The notes beneath the pieces are model-generated. The model ran no database searches, had not been told where the DNA came from, and saw only the letters and a list, made by a program, of their open reading frames with translations. From an uncultured Clostridia bacterium (GTDB lineage: Bacteria; Bacillota; Clostridia; Christensenellales; Borkfalkiaceae): a DNA stretch of 64,000 bases. Both the position numbers and the translations under genes were made by a program. Shown one piece after another: positions 44,498 through 53,437 of this stretch (position 1 is its first letter; every line of letters begins with the position of its first letter). The stretch is from contig CAKQME010000005.1 of NCBI GenBank assembly GCA_934254815.1, positions 1-64,000 of the forward strand, in the 5' to 3' direction.

Positions 44498-46942
44498 TTA
44501 CATGATTTCGAAAATCTTTTTCTTGATGACGCCCGGCAGAAAGCTACCCCTTATAAGCTTTACGATTTCCTTTACGTCGTTACATTTAACAACCGAGGTA
44601 TAAAGATTAAATTTATCCGAGTTGTTATATTCGTAAACCGTCAACACGCTTTGTATCTGCTTTAAAAGTTTATCGCGTTTATCCGGTTCTTTATATTTTA
44701 CAACTATTTCAATTTTTTTGTGCGGCTCGAATACGATTTGCAATCCCGTTCCGTCAATATACAATTCTTCCGCTTCTCGCCTTTCACCGTCTACGGTATA
44801 CTCGATCTGTCCGTCATTTATATTTACGAAATTTATACGCATTATACGGTTTTCGGGTATCACGCTTTTCTCTCCGACAGACTTCACGGTTAATTTCTGC
44901 TCGGAATACTCGCATTGCTTCTTGTTGCGCATAGTAAATTTCGTGAAAAATTCGCCTTGCTTATTCTCGGTTTTACCGTCTTCGTAAAGCGTATATTTAT
45001 TATTCCCCTTATACGCTTTTATGTCGAGAATCTGCGGGTTTTTCACATTGTTACCCTCATCGCCGCTAAACGGAATAACTGCGCCCTCACGCGCCAGTAC
45101 GGGAATATTATCTAGCGTTCTGTACAAGGTTTTTATTTTACCGTTTCTTCCGCCGTCGTATGCTTCACCCGTAAAAATATCAGTCCACTTTCCTTTCGGT
45201 ATCAGCGTCTTTACACTTGCCAAGCCGTATTTCGACGATTTATCTACAATAGGCGAAACAAGCAAATCCCGCCCGAAATAATACTCGTTATTGAACTTAT
45301 ATGCCTTTTCGGACGAATCGTAATAATACAACGGCTCTATAAGCGCAGTTCCGTCGACATGGTTATTCCTATCAGCCGTATAAAGATAGGGTATCATTTT
45401 GTGCCGCAATCTTAAATATTCTTCGGCTATAAGCCCCGCGCCGTTTACATAGTATGCAGGCTCTTTGGTAATAACTTCATAATCGCTGCAATGCAGACGA
45501 TTTATGGGGCTGAACACTCCGAATTGAACCATACGCACATAAAGTTCGTCGTCTTTTTCACCGAACATATGTCCGCCGATATCGTGACTCCACCAACTAT
45601 AGCCGACGTTACTTGCCGTAGCCGTAAATTCGGGCAAATACTTTAACGTTTGCCAACTTATCATCGTATCGCCGGAAAAACCTAACGGATATCTGTGCGA
45701 CCCCGCGCCCGAATACCTTGACAAAATAAGCGGCAAATCGTTATCTTTCGCATTATCAAGAAAATGATAATGATTCAGCGCCCACAAAGGCGTTAAATTT
45801 TCTATTTTCGTTTTATGACCTTGCTGCCAGTCTATCCACCAGAAAGAGACTCCGTCTTTTTCATATGGTTTATGTAAAACAGAGAAATAGGCGTTTACAA
45901 ACTTATCGTCGGTTATATCGAATTTTACTACTTTTTTTGCGTTGTAATCAACATCGGTCAACTCAGCCATTTTTCGATATTGAGTCTCCCAGTATCTTAC
46001 ACCGTCGGACGGATGTACATTTAACGTAATTTTTAAATTACGCTTTTCTATCTCTTTTAAAAACTTTCTGTAATCGGGAAACAAGTCTTCGTTCCAAGTA
46101 TAACCCGTCCACCCAAGGTTAGATACGCAATCGCCTATTATGCTTTTATCGTCGGTTATCTTCGCTCCGAATTTTTCGTAAATATCCTTTTCGGAGGAAT
46201 AATGCCAATCCATATCGATAGTAGCGACGGTAAAAGGAACTTTGCGGCGAGCAAATCCGTCGATTATACGAAGATATTCCTTATCCGTATAAACATGATA
46301 TCGCGACCACCAGTTACCAAGCGCAAAACGCGGTATAAGCGGAACGCTGCCCGTAAGTTTATAAAAATCGCTGACGGCACGTTTATAGGAATTGCCGTAC
46401 GCAAATATATACTCATCGCTTCCGTCTGCCTTGCAGTCGGATATCTTTCCGTTTTCGTCAAATGACAAAGACGAATCGTCAAGAACCGCGACGCCGTTTC
46501 TCGAACACACGCCGTTTTCAAGTTGAATTTCATCGGTTATTTCCTTATGCTGAACGGTCATCCAAGGGAATTTTATAAGCTTTTTACCATCGCAGCAATC
46601 AAGCGTGCTATATGTTCCTTTTAAATTTTGCGAATTATCCGCCGCTACCGCCTTTCCGTTTATTTCGACATAACAATCTTCTCTGTTCCGCTTTATGACA
46701 ACGGATACTTTTTTGGTAGTAATAATTAAACCGTCATCCGTATTTTTAACAGAATATTTAACGGCGCCGAAATCTCTGAACCAGACTGTTTGCGTCGGGT
46801 TATCGCGGAATTTTTTGTTTTCGGAGCGTTCGATTCTGAACAGTTCGTCGGTAATAATCGTGACGCGATAATCGCCCCACAAAACAACATTGTCGGCGTT
46901 CGGGAGCGCAGATACATTGATCAGTAAATGTTTATCCAACAT
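44498..46942 (-). CDS. Glycoside hydrolase family 31 (alpha-glucosidase/xylosidase type)
   Basis: 814 residues. The (beta/alpha)8 domain has the nucleophile D371 in WWIDWQQG and the acid/base D425 in GFSGDTMISW; an N-terminal beta domain (1-200) and a C-terminal beta region flank it. No signal peptide, so it acts on imported oligosaccharides. GH31 enzymes cleave alpha-glucosides, alpha-xylosides or alpha-GalNAc; the subfamily cannot be decided here. AGGTGA precedes the ATG. Confidence 0.9.
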   Translation of the reverse strand: MLDKHLLINVSALPNADNVVLWGDYRVTIITDELFRIERSENKKFRDNPTQTVWFRDFGAVKYSVKNTDDGLIITTKKVSVVIKRNREDCYVEINGKAVAADNSQNLKGTYSTLDCCDGKKLIKFPWMTVQHKEITDEIQLENGVCSRNGVAVLDDSSLSFDENGKISDCKADGSDEYIFAYGNSYKRAVSDFYKLTGSVPLIPRFALGNWWSRYHVYTDKEYLRIIDGFARRKVPFTVATIDMDWHYSSEKDIYEKFGAKITDDKSIIGDCVSNLGWTGYTWNEDLFPDYRKFLKEIEKRNLKITLNVHPSDGVRYWETQYRKMAELTDVDYNAKKVVKFDITDDKFVNAYFSVLHKPYEKDGVSFWWIDWQQGHKTKIENLTPLWALNHYHFLDNAKDNDLPLILSRYSGAGSHRYPLGFSGDTMISWQTLKYLPEFTATASNVGYSWWSHDIGGHMFGEKDDELYVRMVQFGVFSPINRLHCSDYEVITKEPAYYVNGAGLIAEEYLRLRHKMIPYLYTADRNNHVDGTALIEPLYYYDSSEKAYKFNNEYYFGRDLLVSPIVDKSSKYGLASVKTLIPKGKWTDIFTGEAYDGGRNGKIKTLYRTLDNIPVLAREGAVIPFSGDEGNNVKNPQILDIKAYKGNNKYTLYEDGKTENKQGEFFTKFTMRNKKQCEYSEQKLTVKSVGEKSVIPENRIMRINFVNINDGQIEYTVDGERREAEELYIDGTGLQIVFEPHKKIEIVVKYKEPDKRDKLLKQIQSVLTVYEYNNSDKFNLYTSVVKCNDVKEIVKLIRGSFLPGVIKKKIFEIM

Positions 46943-46967
46943 ATTTCACCTAAATTTATCAACCTGA

Positions 46968-46997
46968 AATAATTAAAAAGCCCCGAATTATCAGGGC
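46968..46997 (-). terminator. Terminator after hpt
   Basis: GCCC/GGGC with a C-A mismatch and a G-C pair inside (46980-46997), followed on the minus strand by TTTTTAATT. The stem is short. Confidence 0.55.
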
Positions 46998-47005
46998 GTA
47001 AATTG

Positions 47006-47548
47006 TTATTTTTCGTAAACCGAACGCTTTAATACGCCGATAAACGGAATATTTCGATACAAAGCGGCATAGTCGAGACCATAACCGACTACGAACTCGT
47101 CTCCGACTTCGAAACCTTTATAATCGACAGTAACTTCGGCTTCACGGCGCGACGGTTTATCTAAAAGCGCGCATATTTTTATCGACGCAGGATTTCTCGC
47201 GGTAAGAAGTTGCTTCAGATATCTCATCGTATAGCCGCTGTCTACAATATCTTCGACTATAATTACGTCTTTACCCTCTATTTTATTGTCAAGATCTTTA
47301 ATCATTTTGACTTCGCCGGAAGATTTTACTCCGTTACCGTAACTCGATATAGACATAAAATCAATTTCGAGCTGAGTCTTCATCTCTCTGATTAAGTCCG
47401 TAAAAAACATTACGCTGCCCTTTAAAATCGCAACCATAAGCGGTTTTTTACCTTTATAATCTTCATCGAGCTTAGCAGCCATTTCTTTTATTCTTGCAGC
47501 AAGTTCTTCTTTTGAAAATAAAACCTTTTCAAGAACGTCCTCGTACAT
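47006..47548 (-). CDS. hpt: Hypoxanthine phosphoribosyltransferase
   Basis: 180 residues. VEDIVDSGYTM is the PRPP loop; MVAILKGSVMFFTDLIR and FVVGYGLDY are conserved. It salvages hypoxanthine/guanine to IMP/GMP. tilS-hpt is a common Firmicute pair. AAGGAGAG precedes the ATG. Confidence 0.95.
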   Translation of the reverse strand: MYEDVLEKVLFSKEELAARIKEMAAKLDEDYKGKKPLMVAILKGSVMFFTDLIREMKTQLEIDFMSISSYGNGVKSSGEVKMIKDLDNKIEGKDVIIVEDIVDSGYTMRYLKQLLTARNPASIKICALLDKPSRREAEVTVDYKGFEVGDEFVVGYGLDYAALYRNIPFIGVLKRSVYEK

Positions 47549-47584
47549 TACGTCTCTCCTTAATTATCTGTAGTATGCTGATAT

Positions 47585-47614
47585 ATTTTAGCATAAACAA
47601 AGTAGTTTTGTCTA
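47585..47614 (-). promoter_or_regulatory. Probable promoter of hpt
   Basis: TAGACA (47614-47609), 18-base spacer, TAAAAT (47590-47585) with an extended TG. The -35 region lies in an AAAGTAG/CTACTTT inverted repeat (47600-47619) that may also act as a weak terminator of tilS or as an operator. Confidence 0.6.
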
Positions 47615-47652
47615 CTTTATTATACGGAATTATACGGAATTATATATAATTT

Positions 47653-48987
47653 TTATTTTTGTTCAGACACACATTCGCCATACAGCGTAGTATCGGAACT
47701 TATTCTGACGTTATCCGAAATTTCCACGCCGCAAACAATTAAAACGTTACTGCCGTCGCACACGAGCAGAACTTTATCTCTGAGCCGCAGCGGAATTTTA
47801 ACGTCGGTAAAATAATCGTTCAACTTTTTGGTTCCGCCGCCGAATTTGGTAAACGTATCTCCGGATTTAGCCGTTCTTACCACCGCGTTTCCCGGTATTT
47901 TATCCGCGTCGAAATAAAGCGTTCGATTTATATCGGACTTATTAAGCGACTTTTTATTTATACCCGATTTTTCACAGTGCCGAAAACAAATTTTTTTTAA
48001 ACAGCCGTCGAAAATACTATAAGAAAAAGGCTCTTCGAAACAAAATTCAGTCGGACGATACAATACGACGCTGTCGTATTCTTTTACCGCTTTTACTCCT
48101 TTCGGCAAATCCGCGCAAGTCGAGGTTACGACGTTTTTTAAAGCCGAAATTTCGTCTATATGGACTTTTTCGTAGTCTTTACCTATTCCGAACACTTTCA
48201 AAGCGATTATTGCCGCGCGTGAAAAAATACAATCGGGAATATCCGTTTTTATAAAATACGCGCCGCTTTCGTCCGTAGTTAAAGCTTTTTGCGCTTCCGA
48301 GTTAAGGTAATCGTTTTCTTTTTCGGTAACTTCGCAAAACCTGCCCACGCTTTTTTCCGCTTCGGGAAAACGTTCGAGAATTACGGGTATGATTTTATTT
48401 CTTATATAATTACGCGAATAGGCGTTTTCAAAATTCGTTTCGTCCTGAACGAACGGCACGTTATTTTTTTCGATATATTCGTCTATATCGCGTTTAGAAA
48501 TTTTCGCCAGAGGTCTGATTATTCTGCCGTTATCGCGCGTTTCGCTTATACCCGCAACCCCTGCCGCAGACGCGCCGCGAAACAGATTGAAAAGCGTAGT
48601 TTCGAAACTGTCCGACAGATGATGAGCCGTGGCGATTTTATCGCAAAAACCGCTATTCAACGCATCGTTAAAACATGAATAACGAGCTATTCTTGCGCCC
48701 TCTTCTTCGGAATATCCCTGTTCTTCGGAAAAAGTTTTACAGTCTAATTTATAGCTTTTCAGTTCAATGCTGTTTTTCCTGCAATAATCAGCGACAAATT
48801 CGCTGTCTTTAACAGAACTTTCGCCGCGTATGCCGTGTTCGACATTTACAGCCTTGACGGTTATGCCGAGACGACGACGATTATCAAGCAACAGGCGGAA
48901 CAGACACATCGAATCTTTACCGCCTGACAATGCCACTGCAACGGTTTCGCCCCGATTAAACAATTTTTCGTTTAATACGCAACTCAT
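47653..48987 (-). CDS. tilS: tRNA(Ile)-lysidine synthetase
   Basis: 444 residues. PP-loop SGGKDSMC (21-28), NVEHGIRGESS and TAHHLSDSFET; the C-terminal domain (SGDTFTKFGGGTKKLNDYFTD) is the TilS-specific anticodon reader. It modifies C34 to lysidine so tRNA-Ile reads AUA. It begins one base after the NUDIX gene stop. Confidence 0.94.
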   Translation of the reverse strand: MSCVLNEKLFNRGETVAVALSGGKDSMCLFRLLLDNRRRLGITVKAVNVEHGIRGESSVKDSEFVADYCRKNSIELKSYKLDCKTFSEEQGYSEEEGARIARYSCFNDALNSGFCDKIATAHHLSDSFETTLFNLFRGASAAGVAGISETRDNGRIIRPLAKISKRDIDEYIEKNNVPFVQDETNFENAYSRNYIRNKIIPVILERFPEAEKSVGRFCEVTEKENDYLNSEAQKALTTDESGAYFIKTDIPDCIFSRAAIIALKVFGIGKDYEKVHIDEISALKNVVTSTCADLPKGVKAVKEYDSVVLYRPTEFCFEEPFSYSIFDGCLKKICFRHCEKSGINKKSLNKSDINRTLYFDADKIPGNAVVRTAKSGDTFTKFGGGTKKLNDYFTDVKIPLRLRDKVLLVCDGSNVLIVCGVEISDNVRISSDTTLYGECVSEQK

Positions 48988-48988
48988 A

Positions 48989-49519
48989 TTACCGCTCCGA
49001 AGAACTGATATTCATATACCATAACAACGCGATTACGGTTTTAGCGTCGGTTATTTTGCCCGTTTTAAGCCATTCGACGGCAGTGGAAATTTCAACCCAG
49101 AAACTCGTCAGGCTTTCGTCTTCGTCAAAATGCGTGACGCTTTGGTTAAATTCGTCGGCAAAGAAAATTCCGATCGTCTCGTTCGTATATCCGGGAGACG
49201 GATATATTTCGTATATTTTTTGGAGATTAAGAGGAATAAGCCCCGTCTCTTCTTCGAGTTCTCGCTTTGCGGTAGCCAACAAATCTTCGCCCTCGTCGCG
49301 CTTACCTGCGGGAATTTCGATAAGTTCGGCGCCGACTGCATAGCGATACTGTCTTTCAAGCAGGACTTTCCCGTCTTTTACGGCAAGCACACACGCGCCG
49401 CCGGAATGTTTTACGACTTCTCTGACCGACGACTTGCCGTTATCTAATGCGACTTCGTCTCGGCTGACCTTAATAACCCTGCCGTCGAATATCTTCTCGC
49501 TGTTTATTTTCTTTTCCAT
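48989..49519 (-). CDS. NUDIX hydrolase, ADP-ribose pyrophosphatase type
   Basis: 176 residues. The NUDIX box starts at G72, with E78, R86, E87, E90 and E91 in place (KRELEEETG). The N-terminus SEKIFDGRVIKVSRDEV and IEIPAGKRDEGE are those of NudF/YqkG, which hydrolyse ADP-ribose. Its ATG overlaps the upstream stop by one base. Confidence 0.92.
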   Translation of the reverse strand: MEKKINSEKIFDGRVIKVSRDEVALDNGKSSVREVVKHSGGACVLAVKDGKVLLERQYRYAVGAELIEIPAGKRDEGEDLLATAKRELEEETGLIPLNLQKIYEIYPSPGYTNETIGIFFADEFNQSVTHFDEDESLTSFWVEISTAVEWLKTGKITDAKTVIALLWYMNISSSER

Positions 49520-50238
49520 TAAATTTCCGCCTCGGATATCACTTTTTCTATTGCCTTTAAATCTATTTTAGGTCTTTTTACTACTTTTAGAGCATATTTC
49601 AACGCAATATATGCAATCGTTATATCGTCCATTTTTTTATTTGCGACAGCCTCGGACAATCTGCCGAGGATAAACGCGAGTTCGTCGGTTTCGTCAGTTC
49701 TTCGCTTTTCCCGTTCAACGGCGGAAAGTGCTTCGGCAATCGCCCCCGTCGGGTTTATTTCAGCCGCTTTTTCTTCGACTTCTTCGCTTTGGTTCTCTTT
49801 GTCCTTAAACCCCTCGCCCAGAATCATACGCGCGGCGGTTTTTTCGGTGATAAGCCTGAACGGCACAAGTATCTGTTCGCAAAAAGCATTATAGCTTGCC
49901 TGTATGCCCTCGGGACGCGGAAAATACGACGTTGCTATATTTATAACGTCTTCTTTGCGAGAATCGATTTCCATAAGCAACAAAAAACAAAAAGCCAAAA
50001 CGTCGGATTCTTTTTGCGGCAAAGCGAACGCCTTTCCTCCGCCGACAAGACACACGCTTTTGGTGGCGGCGTAATCGAAGCCGTCGGTAACGTATTCGAA
50101 CAGCTCGTATAAAAGTCTCGATTGCGCTATCGACTTCAAAACGTCGCCAACCTTACTGTCTGCAAGAATATATTTCGAATGTATCAATTCGTCGGTAGCC
50201 GTTAAAAAACTGTCTAAAGCCTGCTCTCGCGTAAGCAT
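49519..50238 (-). CDS. Conserved protein of unknown function, predicted all-helical
   Basis: 239 residues, not recognised. Residues 1-125 look alpha-helical (LLYELFEYVTDGF; DVLAFCFLLLMEID). A charged linker (EVEEKAAEINP, ~150-160) leads to a second helical part. No signal peptide, membrane segment or catalytic motif is visible. AAGGTGAG precedes the ATG. It is first in the run orf239-nudix-tilS. Confidence 0.7.
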   Translation of the reverse strand: MLTREQALDSFLTATDELIHSKYILADSKVGDVLKSIAQSRLLYELFEYVTDGFDYAATKSVCLVGGGKAFALPQKESDVLAFCFLLLMEIDSRKEDVINIATSYFPRPEGIQASYNAFCEQILVPFRLITEKTAARMILGEGFKDKENQSEEVEEKAAEINPTGAIAEALSAVEREKRRTDETDELAFILGRLSEAVANKKMDDITIAYIALKYALKVVKRPKIDLKAIEKVISEAEI

Positions 50239-50301
50239 ATCTCACCTTTGTATTCCGCCGTTTGGTCAATCTGCACTTAGGCGGACTTTAATTTTTGTTC
50301 A

Positions 50302-50330
50302 ATTATAACATATATTTATTTTTTAGACAA
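50302..50330 (-). promoter_or_regulatory. Promoter of the orf239-nudix-tilS run
   Basis: TTGTCT (50330-50325), a 17-base spacer and TATAAT (50307-50302) with an extended TG; divergent from the HPr promoter. Confidence 0.75.
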
Positions 50331-50348
50331 TAATTTGAGAGAAAACTA

Positions 50349-50378
50349 TTGATTTTTTTTTGCGAAGTGTGCTATAAT
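50349..50378 (+). promoter_or_regulatory. Promoter of the HPr-like gene
   Basis: TTGATT (50349-50354), 18-base spacer, TATAAT (50373-50378) with extended TG; AGGAGG precedes the start codon. Confidence 0.75.
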
Positions 50379-50432
50379 TATCATAGTCGATATAAGTCGG
50401 CTTAACATAGTGTATCAGGAGGAATTAAAATT

Positions 50433-50660
50433 ATGAAATCGGTACAAATTTCACTTCAAATGGCAAGTCAGGTTAAAAAGTTTGTTTCTATCGTACAGAA
50501 ATATTCTTATGAAATAGACCTTCGCAGCGACAGATATGTAGTAGACGCAAAATCTATTCTCGGTATCTTCTCGCTTGATTTATCTCAGCCCCTTACGGTT
50601 GAAATTCATTCGGCTAATTGCGACGATCTTATTGAAGAACTTAAGCAGTTCGCCGCTTAA
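50433..50660 (+). CDS. HPr-fold protein lacking the phosphocarrier histidine (Crh-like)
   Basis: 75 residues. DAKSILGIFSLDLSQPLTV aligns with the Ser46 region of HPr (KSIMGVMSL), so the regulatory serine and the fold are kept. The segment equal to the GIHARPA active site reads QMASQVKKF, with Met at the histidine position and Ser at the Arg. It therefore cannot carry phosphate in the PTS. Like Bacillus Crh it may be phosphorylated on Ser46 and act with CcpA, or have another role. AGGAGG precedes the ATG. Confidence 0.8.
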   Translation: MKSVQISLQMASQVKKFVSIVQKYSYEIDLRSDRYVVDAKSILGIFSLDLSQPLTVEIHSANCDDLIEELKQFAA

Positions 50661-50680
50661 GCGCAAAAGTTATCGGACTT

Positions 50681-50709
50681 AAAGCGTGGCAAGCCACGCT
50701 TTATTCTTA
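50681..50709 (+). terminator. Terminator after the HPr-like gene
   Basis: A 10-bp stem AAAGCGTGGC/GCCACGCTTT (50681-50690 with 50693-50702) with a 2-base loop, then ATTCTTA. The T tract is weak, so some read-through into the next gene is likely. Confidence 0.65.
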
Positions 50710-50731
50710 GTTATCTACGGAGGAACAGAAA

Positions 50732-51259
50732 ATGCAAGTCAGGGGCGACGCTCTTGTGAACAAGTTAATATTGTTGTTCGTCTTTGACAAAATGGAAGTT
50801 CCGCTATCGGAAAACACCGTTCTCGATATGTGTTGCAGCGCGAATAACTGGATATCCTATATGGATTGCAAACCTTTACTCAGCACTCTTTTAGACCATT
50901 CGTTTATTTACAACACATCTCCGCAAGACGACAAACCCCTATACAGCATTACGCCCGACGGGCGCGTATGTTTAGCAGATTTTTATGTGCAGATCCCCTC
51001 TTCGCTGCGCGAGGAGATCTCGGTATTCGTTAAAAACAACAGAATGAGATACAGAAAGAGCCAGCAATGCGCGGCGGATTACTATATGAATAAAGACGGC
51101 ACCTACACCGTCTATTTAAAAATTATCGAACCTTCACAACCATTACTCGAAGTAAAACTCGTTGTTCCCGACAGACAGACGGCGAAAAATATCTACAAGA
51201 AATGGGAGGACAAGGCGGCGAACGTCTACGCAACCGTTTACGATTGCTTAGTGGACTAA
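50732..51259 (+). CDS. DUF4364 family protein (winged-helix type)
   Basis: 175 residues. The N-terminal ~75 residues look like a winged helix (LILLFVFDKMEVPLSENTV; YSITPDGRVCLADF), followed by a beta-rich part (YTVYLKIIEPSQPLLEVKL). DUF4364 proteins are common in Clostridia and thought to bind DNA; targets are unknown. GGAGGA precedes the ATG. Confidence 0.82.
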   Translation: MQVRGDALVNKLILLFVFDKMEVPLSENTVLDMCCSANNWISYMDCKPLLSTLLDHSFIYNTSPQDDKPLYSITPDGRVCLADFYVQIPSSLREEISVFVKNNRMRYRKSQQCAADYYMNKDGTYTVYLKIIEPSQPLLEVKLVVPDRQTAKNIYKKWEDKAANVYATVYDCLVD

Positions 51260-51274
51260 AGGAGAAACGAAATA

Positions 51275-51535
51275 ATGCAGACTTATCTAACCAAAGGCAC
51301 TTGCAGCAGGCAGATATTATTCGACGTAACCGAAAACGACGAAGTAATTAACGTTAAGTTTATAGGCGGTTGCAGCGGCAATCTTCAGGGTATATCCAAG
51401 CTTGTTCAAGGTAAAAAAGTCGACGAAGTTATCGAGCTTTTATCGGGCATTAAATGCAGGTCTAACACTTCTTGCCCCGATCAACTTGCAAACGCGCTTC
51501 GCGAATACAAAGAAAAGAAAGAAAATAAACAGTAA
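51275..51535 (+). CDS. TSCPD domain protein (TIGR03905 type)
   Basis: 86 residues. TSCPDQLANAL gives the family its name; other conserved cysteines are in KGTCSR, GGCSGN and IKCRS. The domain also occurs at the end of some ribonucleotide reductases and probably binds a metal. Function of the stand-alone form is unknown. AAAGGAG precedes the ATG. Confidence 0.88.
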   Translation: MQTYLTKGTCSRQILFDVTENDEVINVKFIGGCSGNLQGISKLVQGKKVDEVIELLSGIKCRSNTSCPDQLANALREYKEKKENKQ

Positions 51536-51544
51536 ACAAAAGAA

Positions 51545-51580
51545 CTCGGACACGAAGCTTTCGCGTCCGGGTTTATTTTC
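51545..51580 (+). terminator. Terminator after the TSCPD gene
   Basis: CTCGGAC-A-CGAA paired with TTCG-C-GTCCGGG (51545-51571, one mismatch), then TTTATTTTC. Confidence 0.7.
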
Positions 51581-51592
51581 AATGAGACGATA

Positions 51593-52345
51593 ATGAAAAA
51601 ACTAGACAAAGAAACTAAAATTAAAATACTGCGAATACTCGCGGCGTTGGGCGTTTTTATCGCTATAGCCGTTATCGTTGCCGTTATTCTCGCGTGCTTC
51701 GGCGTTATCAGGTTCGATAAAGGCATAAAAATCAACGCCGAATTATTCGACAGACTAAAAAATTCGGCGGGCGGCATTGCCTCTTATATTTTAATTCAGA
51801 TTGTCGTAACTTCTCTGCTGTGCGTATTGCCGGGTACGAGTATGGCGTTTATCGCGTTGTCGGCGGCGATTTTCGACACGCCCACTCATGCGTTTTTAAT
51901 ATCGTTTTCCGCAGTATTATTATCGAGCGCGGCGATGTATTTACTGGGACGTTTCGGCGGATATAAAATCTGCGAATTGCTCATAGGTAAAGAGGATTGC
52001 GAAAAATCCGCAAAACTTCTGAGAGACAAAGGAACGGTATACTTCCCGCTTATGATGGCGTTTCCGCTATTCCCCGATGACGGACTCGTTATGCTCGCCG
52101 GCGTAACAAAAATGAGCCTCGCCTGGTTTTTTCCGTCGGTAATATTCGGAAGAGGGATCGGAATTGCGACAATCGTTTACGGGCTGTCGATAGTTCCGTT
52201 TGAAAAATTCACCTCGCTTTACGATTATATTGTGCTTATAACGATATGCGCGTTCTGGGCTATAATTTTATTCTATCTCGCGCACAAACTTAATCTGTAT
52301 CTCGAAAAACGACGAAACAAAGACAACGAAAACGGACAGGGCTGA
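51593..52345 (+). CDS. TVP38/TMEM64 (VTT/DedA-like) membrane protein
   Basis: 250 residues. About five membrane segments; the VTT core shows VLPGTSMAFIALSAAIFD, LGRFGGYK and FPLFPDDGLVMLAGVTKMS. Related DedA/VTT proteins are lipid scramblases or flippases. The ribosome binding site is weak. The 3' end of the gene lies in the terminator stem. Confidence 0.85.
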   Translation: MKKLDKETKIKILRILAALGVFIAIAVIVAVILACFGVIRFDKGIKINAELFDRLKNSAGGIASYILIQIVVTSLLCVLPGTSMAFIALSAAIFDTPTHAFLISFSAVLLSSAAMYLLGRFGGYKICELLIGKEDCEKSAKLLRDKGTVYFPLMMAFPLFPDDGLVMLAGVTKMSLAWFFPSVIFGRGIGIATIVYGLSIVPFEKFTSLYDYIVLITICAFWAIILFYLAHKLNLYLEKRRNKDNENGQG

Positions 52346-52370
52346 AAAGGCTCTGTCCGTTTTCGTTTAT
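52327..52370. terminator. Bidirectional terminator between the VTT and esterase genes
   Basis: A 13-bp stem CGAAAACGGACAG/CTGTCCGTTTTCG (52327-52339 with 52353-52365) overlaps the VTT stop codon at 52345. Two convergent genes end on either side. Confidence 0.8.
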
Positions 52371-53353
52371 AAGTTTTCAAATATTCTTTTACTCAAAGCC
52401 CTTTTGTCGGAGGGATGAATGTCGGTATGTTCGCACACGTCGTAACTCTCGACCACTCTGACGTTTTTATATCCTGTCATTCTTCTCTGCGCGTTCTGAA
52501 CGTTTTTCCAGCCGTCGTCGCTGCGGTACTCCAAATCGCAAATGACCACAACTATAAAAGGCAATTCGTTGTCTTTTAACTCAGTTCTCCACTCGTCGAT
52601 CATCGAAGAAAGCATTTTATCGTAAATTCTTCCCTCTTTTACGGCAGTATTGCTTTCTCCTTGATACCAAACCACGCAAGAAAACGAATATGGCACGATA
52701 TGCAAAAACATTTCGTCGTGTAATTTTCCGTTTTTATTCCATGTGGAATATTCTCCGTTTACCGAATCGAGATGTCTATCGCTTAACGGAACCAACTCGT
52801 CAAATTTATCCGCAACGGCTTTACTCATCCAGCTCTGAATAATCGACGCCCCCTGATAACATTCGACAATACCGACAGTCACGCCGTACTTTTTACGCAT
52901 TTCGACACCTAAATGATAACCGACCGCGCTATGTTTAAGCGTATTTTCACCCGTTGCCGCGCGCCAACCGTCGCGTTCTTTTAAACAACCCGCGTCAAAC
53001 TCTATTCTGTCGACTGCAAAAAAACGCAGACGTTCGTCGTCGGAATGATTTTCCTGCGGTTTCTCGGCTTCAAGCCTGAATTGCATGTTTGACTGCCCCG
53101 CTACAAGTACAACCTCCCCGACAGAAATATTTTTTATTACCCTTGTTTCTTTGCCCAGCGTAACTTTCATTTCGAGATTATCCGCATAAGCGGCGGGCGC
53201 AATTTCAATCTCCCACTTACCGTCGCGAGACATCCCCTCGTAAACCCTGCCGAGAAATTCTATCTTTACAGTTCCGTCACCTTTACCGAAAACATATATA
53301 GGTTTATTCGCCTGAAATACCGCGCCGTCGCAAAATATTCCGTTAAGTTCCAT
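52367..53353 (-). CDS. Sialate O-acetylesterase-like SGNH hydrolase
   Basis: 328 residues. VAGQSNMQF carries the nucleophilic Ser (~92), WYQGESN is block III and DIHPSDK near the C-terminus holds the Asp-His pair. This is family PF03629. No signal peptide, so it may act inside the cell on imported acetylated sugars. It removes O-acetyl groups from sialic acid or plant glycans. GGGAG precedes the ATG. Confidence 0.88.
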   Translation of the reverse strand: MELNGIFCDGAVFQANKPIYVFGKGDGTVKIEFLGRVYEGMSRDGKWEIEIAPAAYADNLEMKVTLGKETRVIKNISVGEVVLVAGQSNMQFRLEAEKPQENHSDDERLRFFAVDRIEFDAGCLKERDGWRAATGENTLKHSAVGYHLGVEMRKKYGVTVGIVECYQGASIIQSWMSKAVADKFDELVPLSDRHLDSVNGEYSTWNKNGKLHDEMFLHIVPYSFSCVVWYQGESNTAVKEGRIYDKMLSSMIDEWRTELKDNELPFIVVVICDLEYRSDDGWKNVQNAQRRMTGYKNVRVVESYDVCEHTDIHPSDKRALSKRIFENL

Positions 53354-53384
53354 TTGTGCGCTCCCATATCTTTTTTATCGTATT

Positions 53385-53428
53385 TTAACACAGCAAAGCC
53401 GCCCCGTCAACTTCATTGACGGGGCGGC
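53385..53428 (-). terminator. Terminator of the DXS-like gene
   Basis: A perfect 13-bp stem (53398-53410 with 53416-53428) with a 5-base loop; the minus-strand tail TTTGCTGTGTT is only partly T. Confidence 0.75.
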
Positions 53429-53437
53429 GTAATATAA

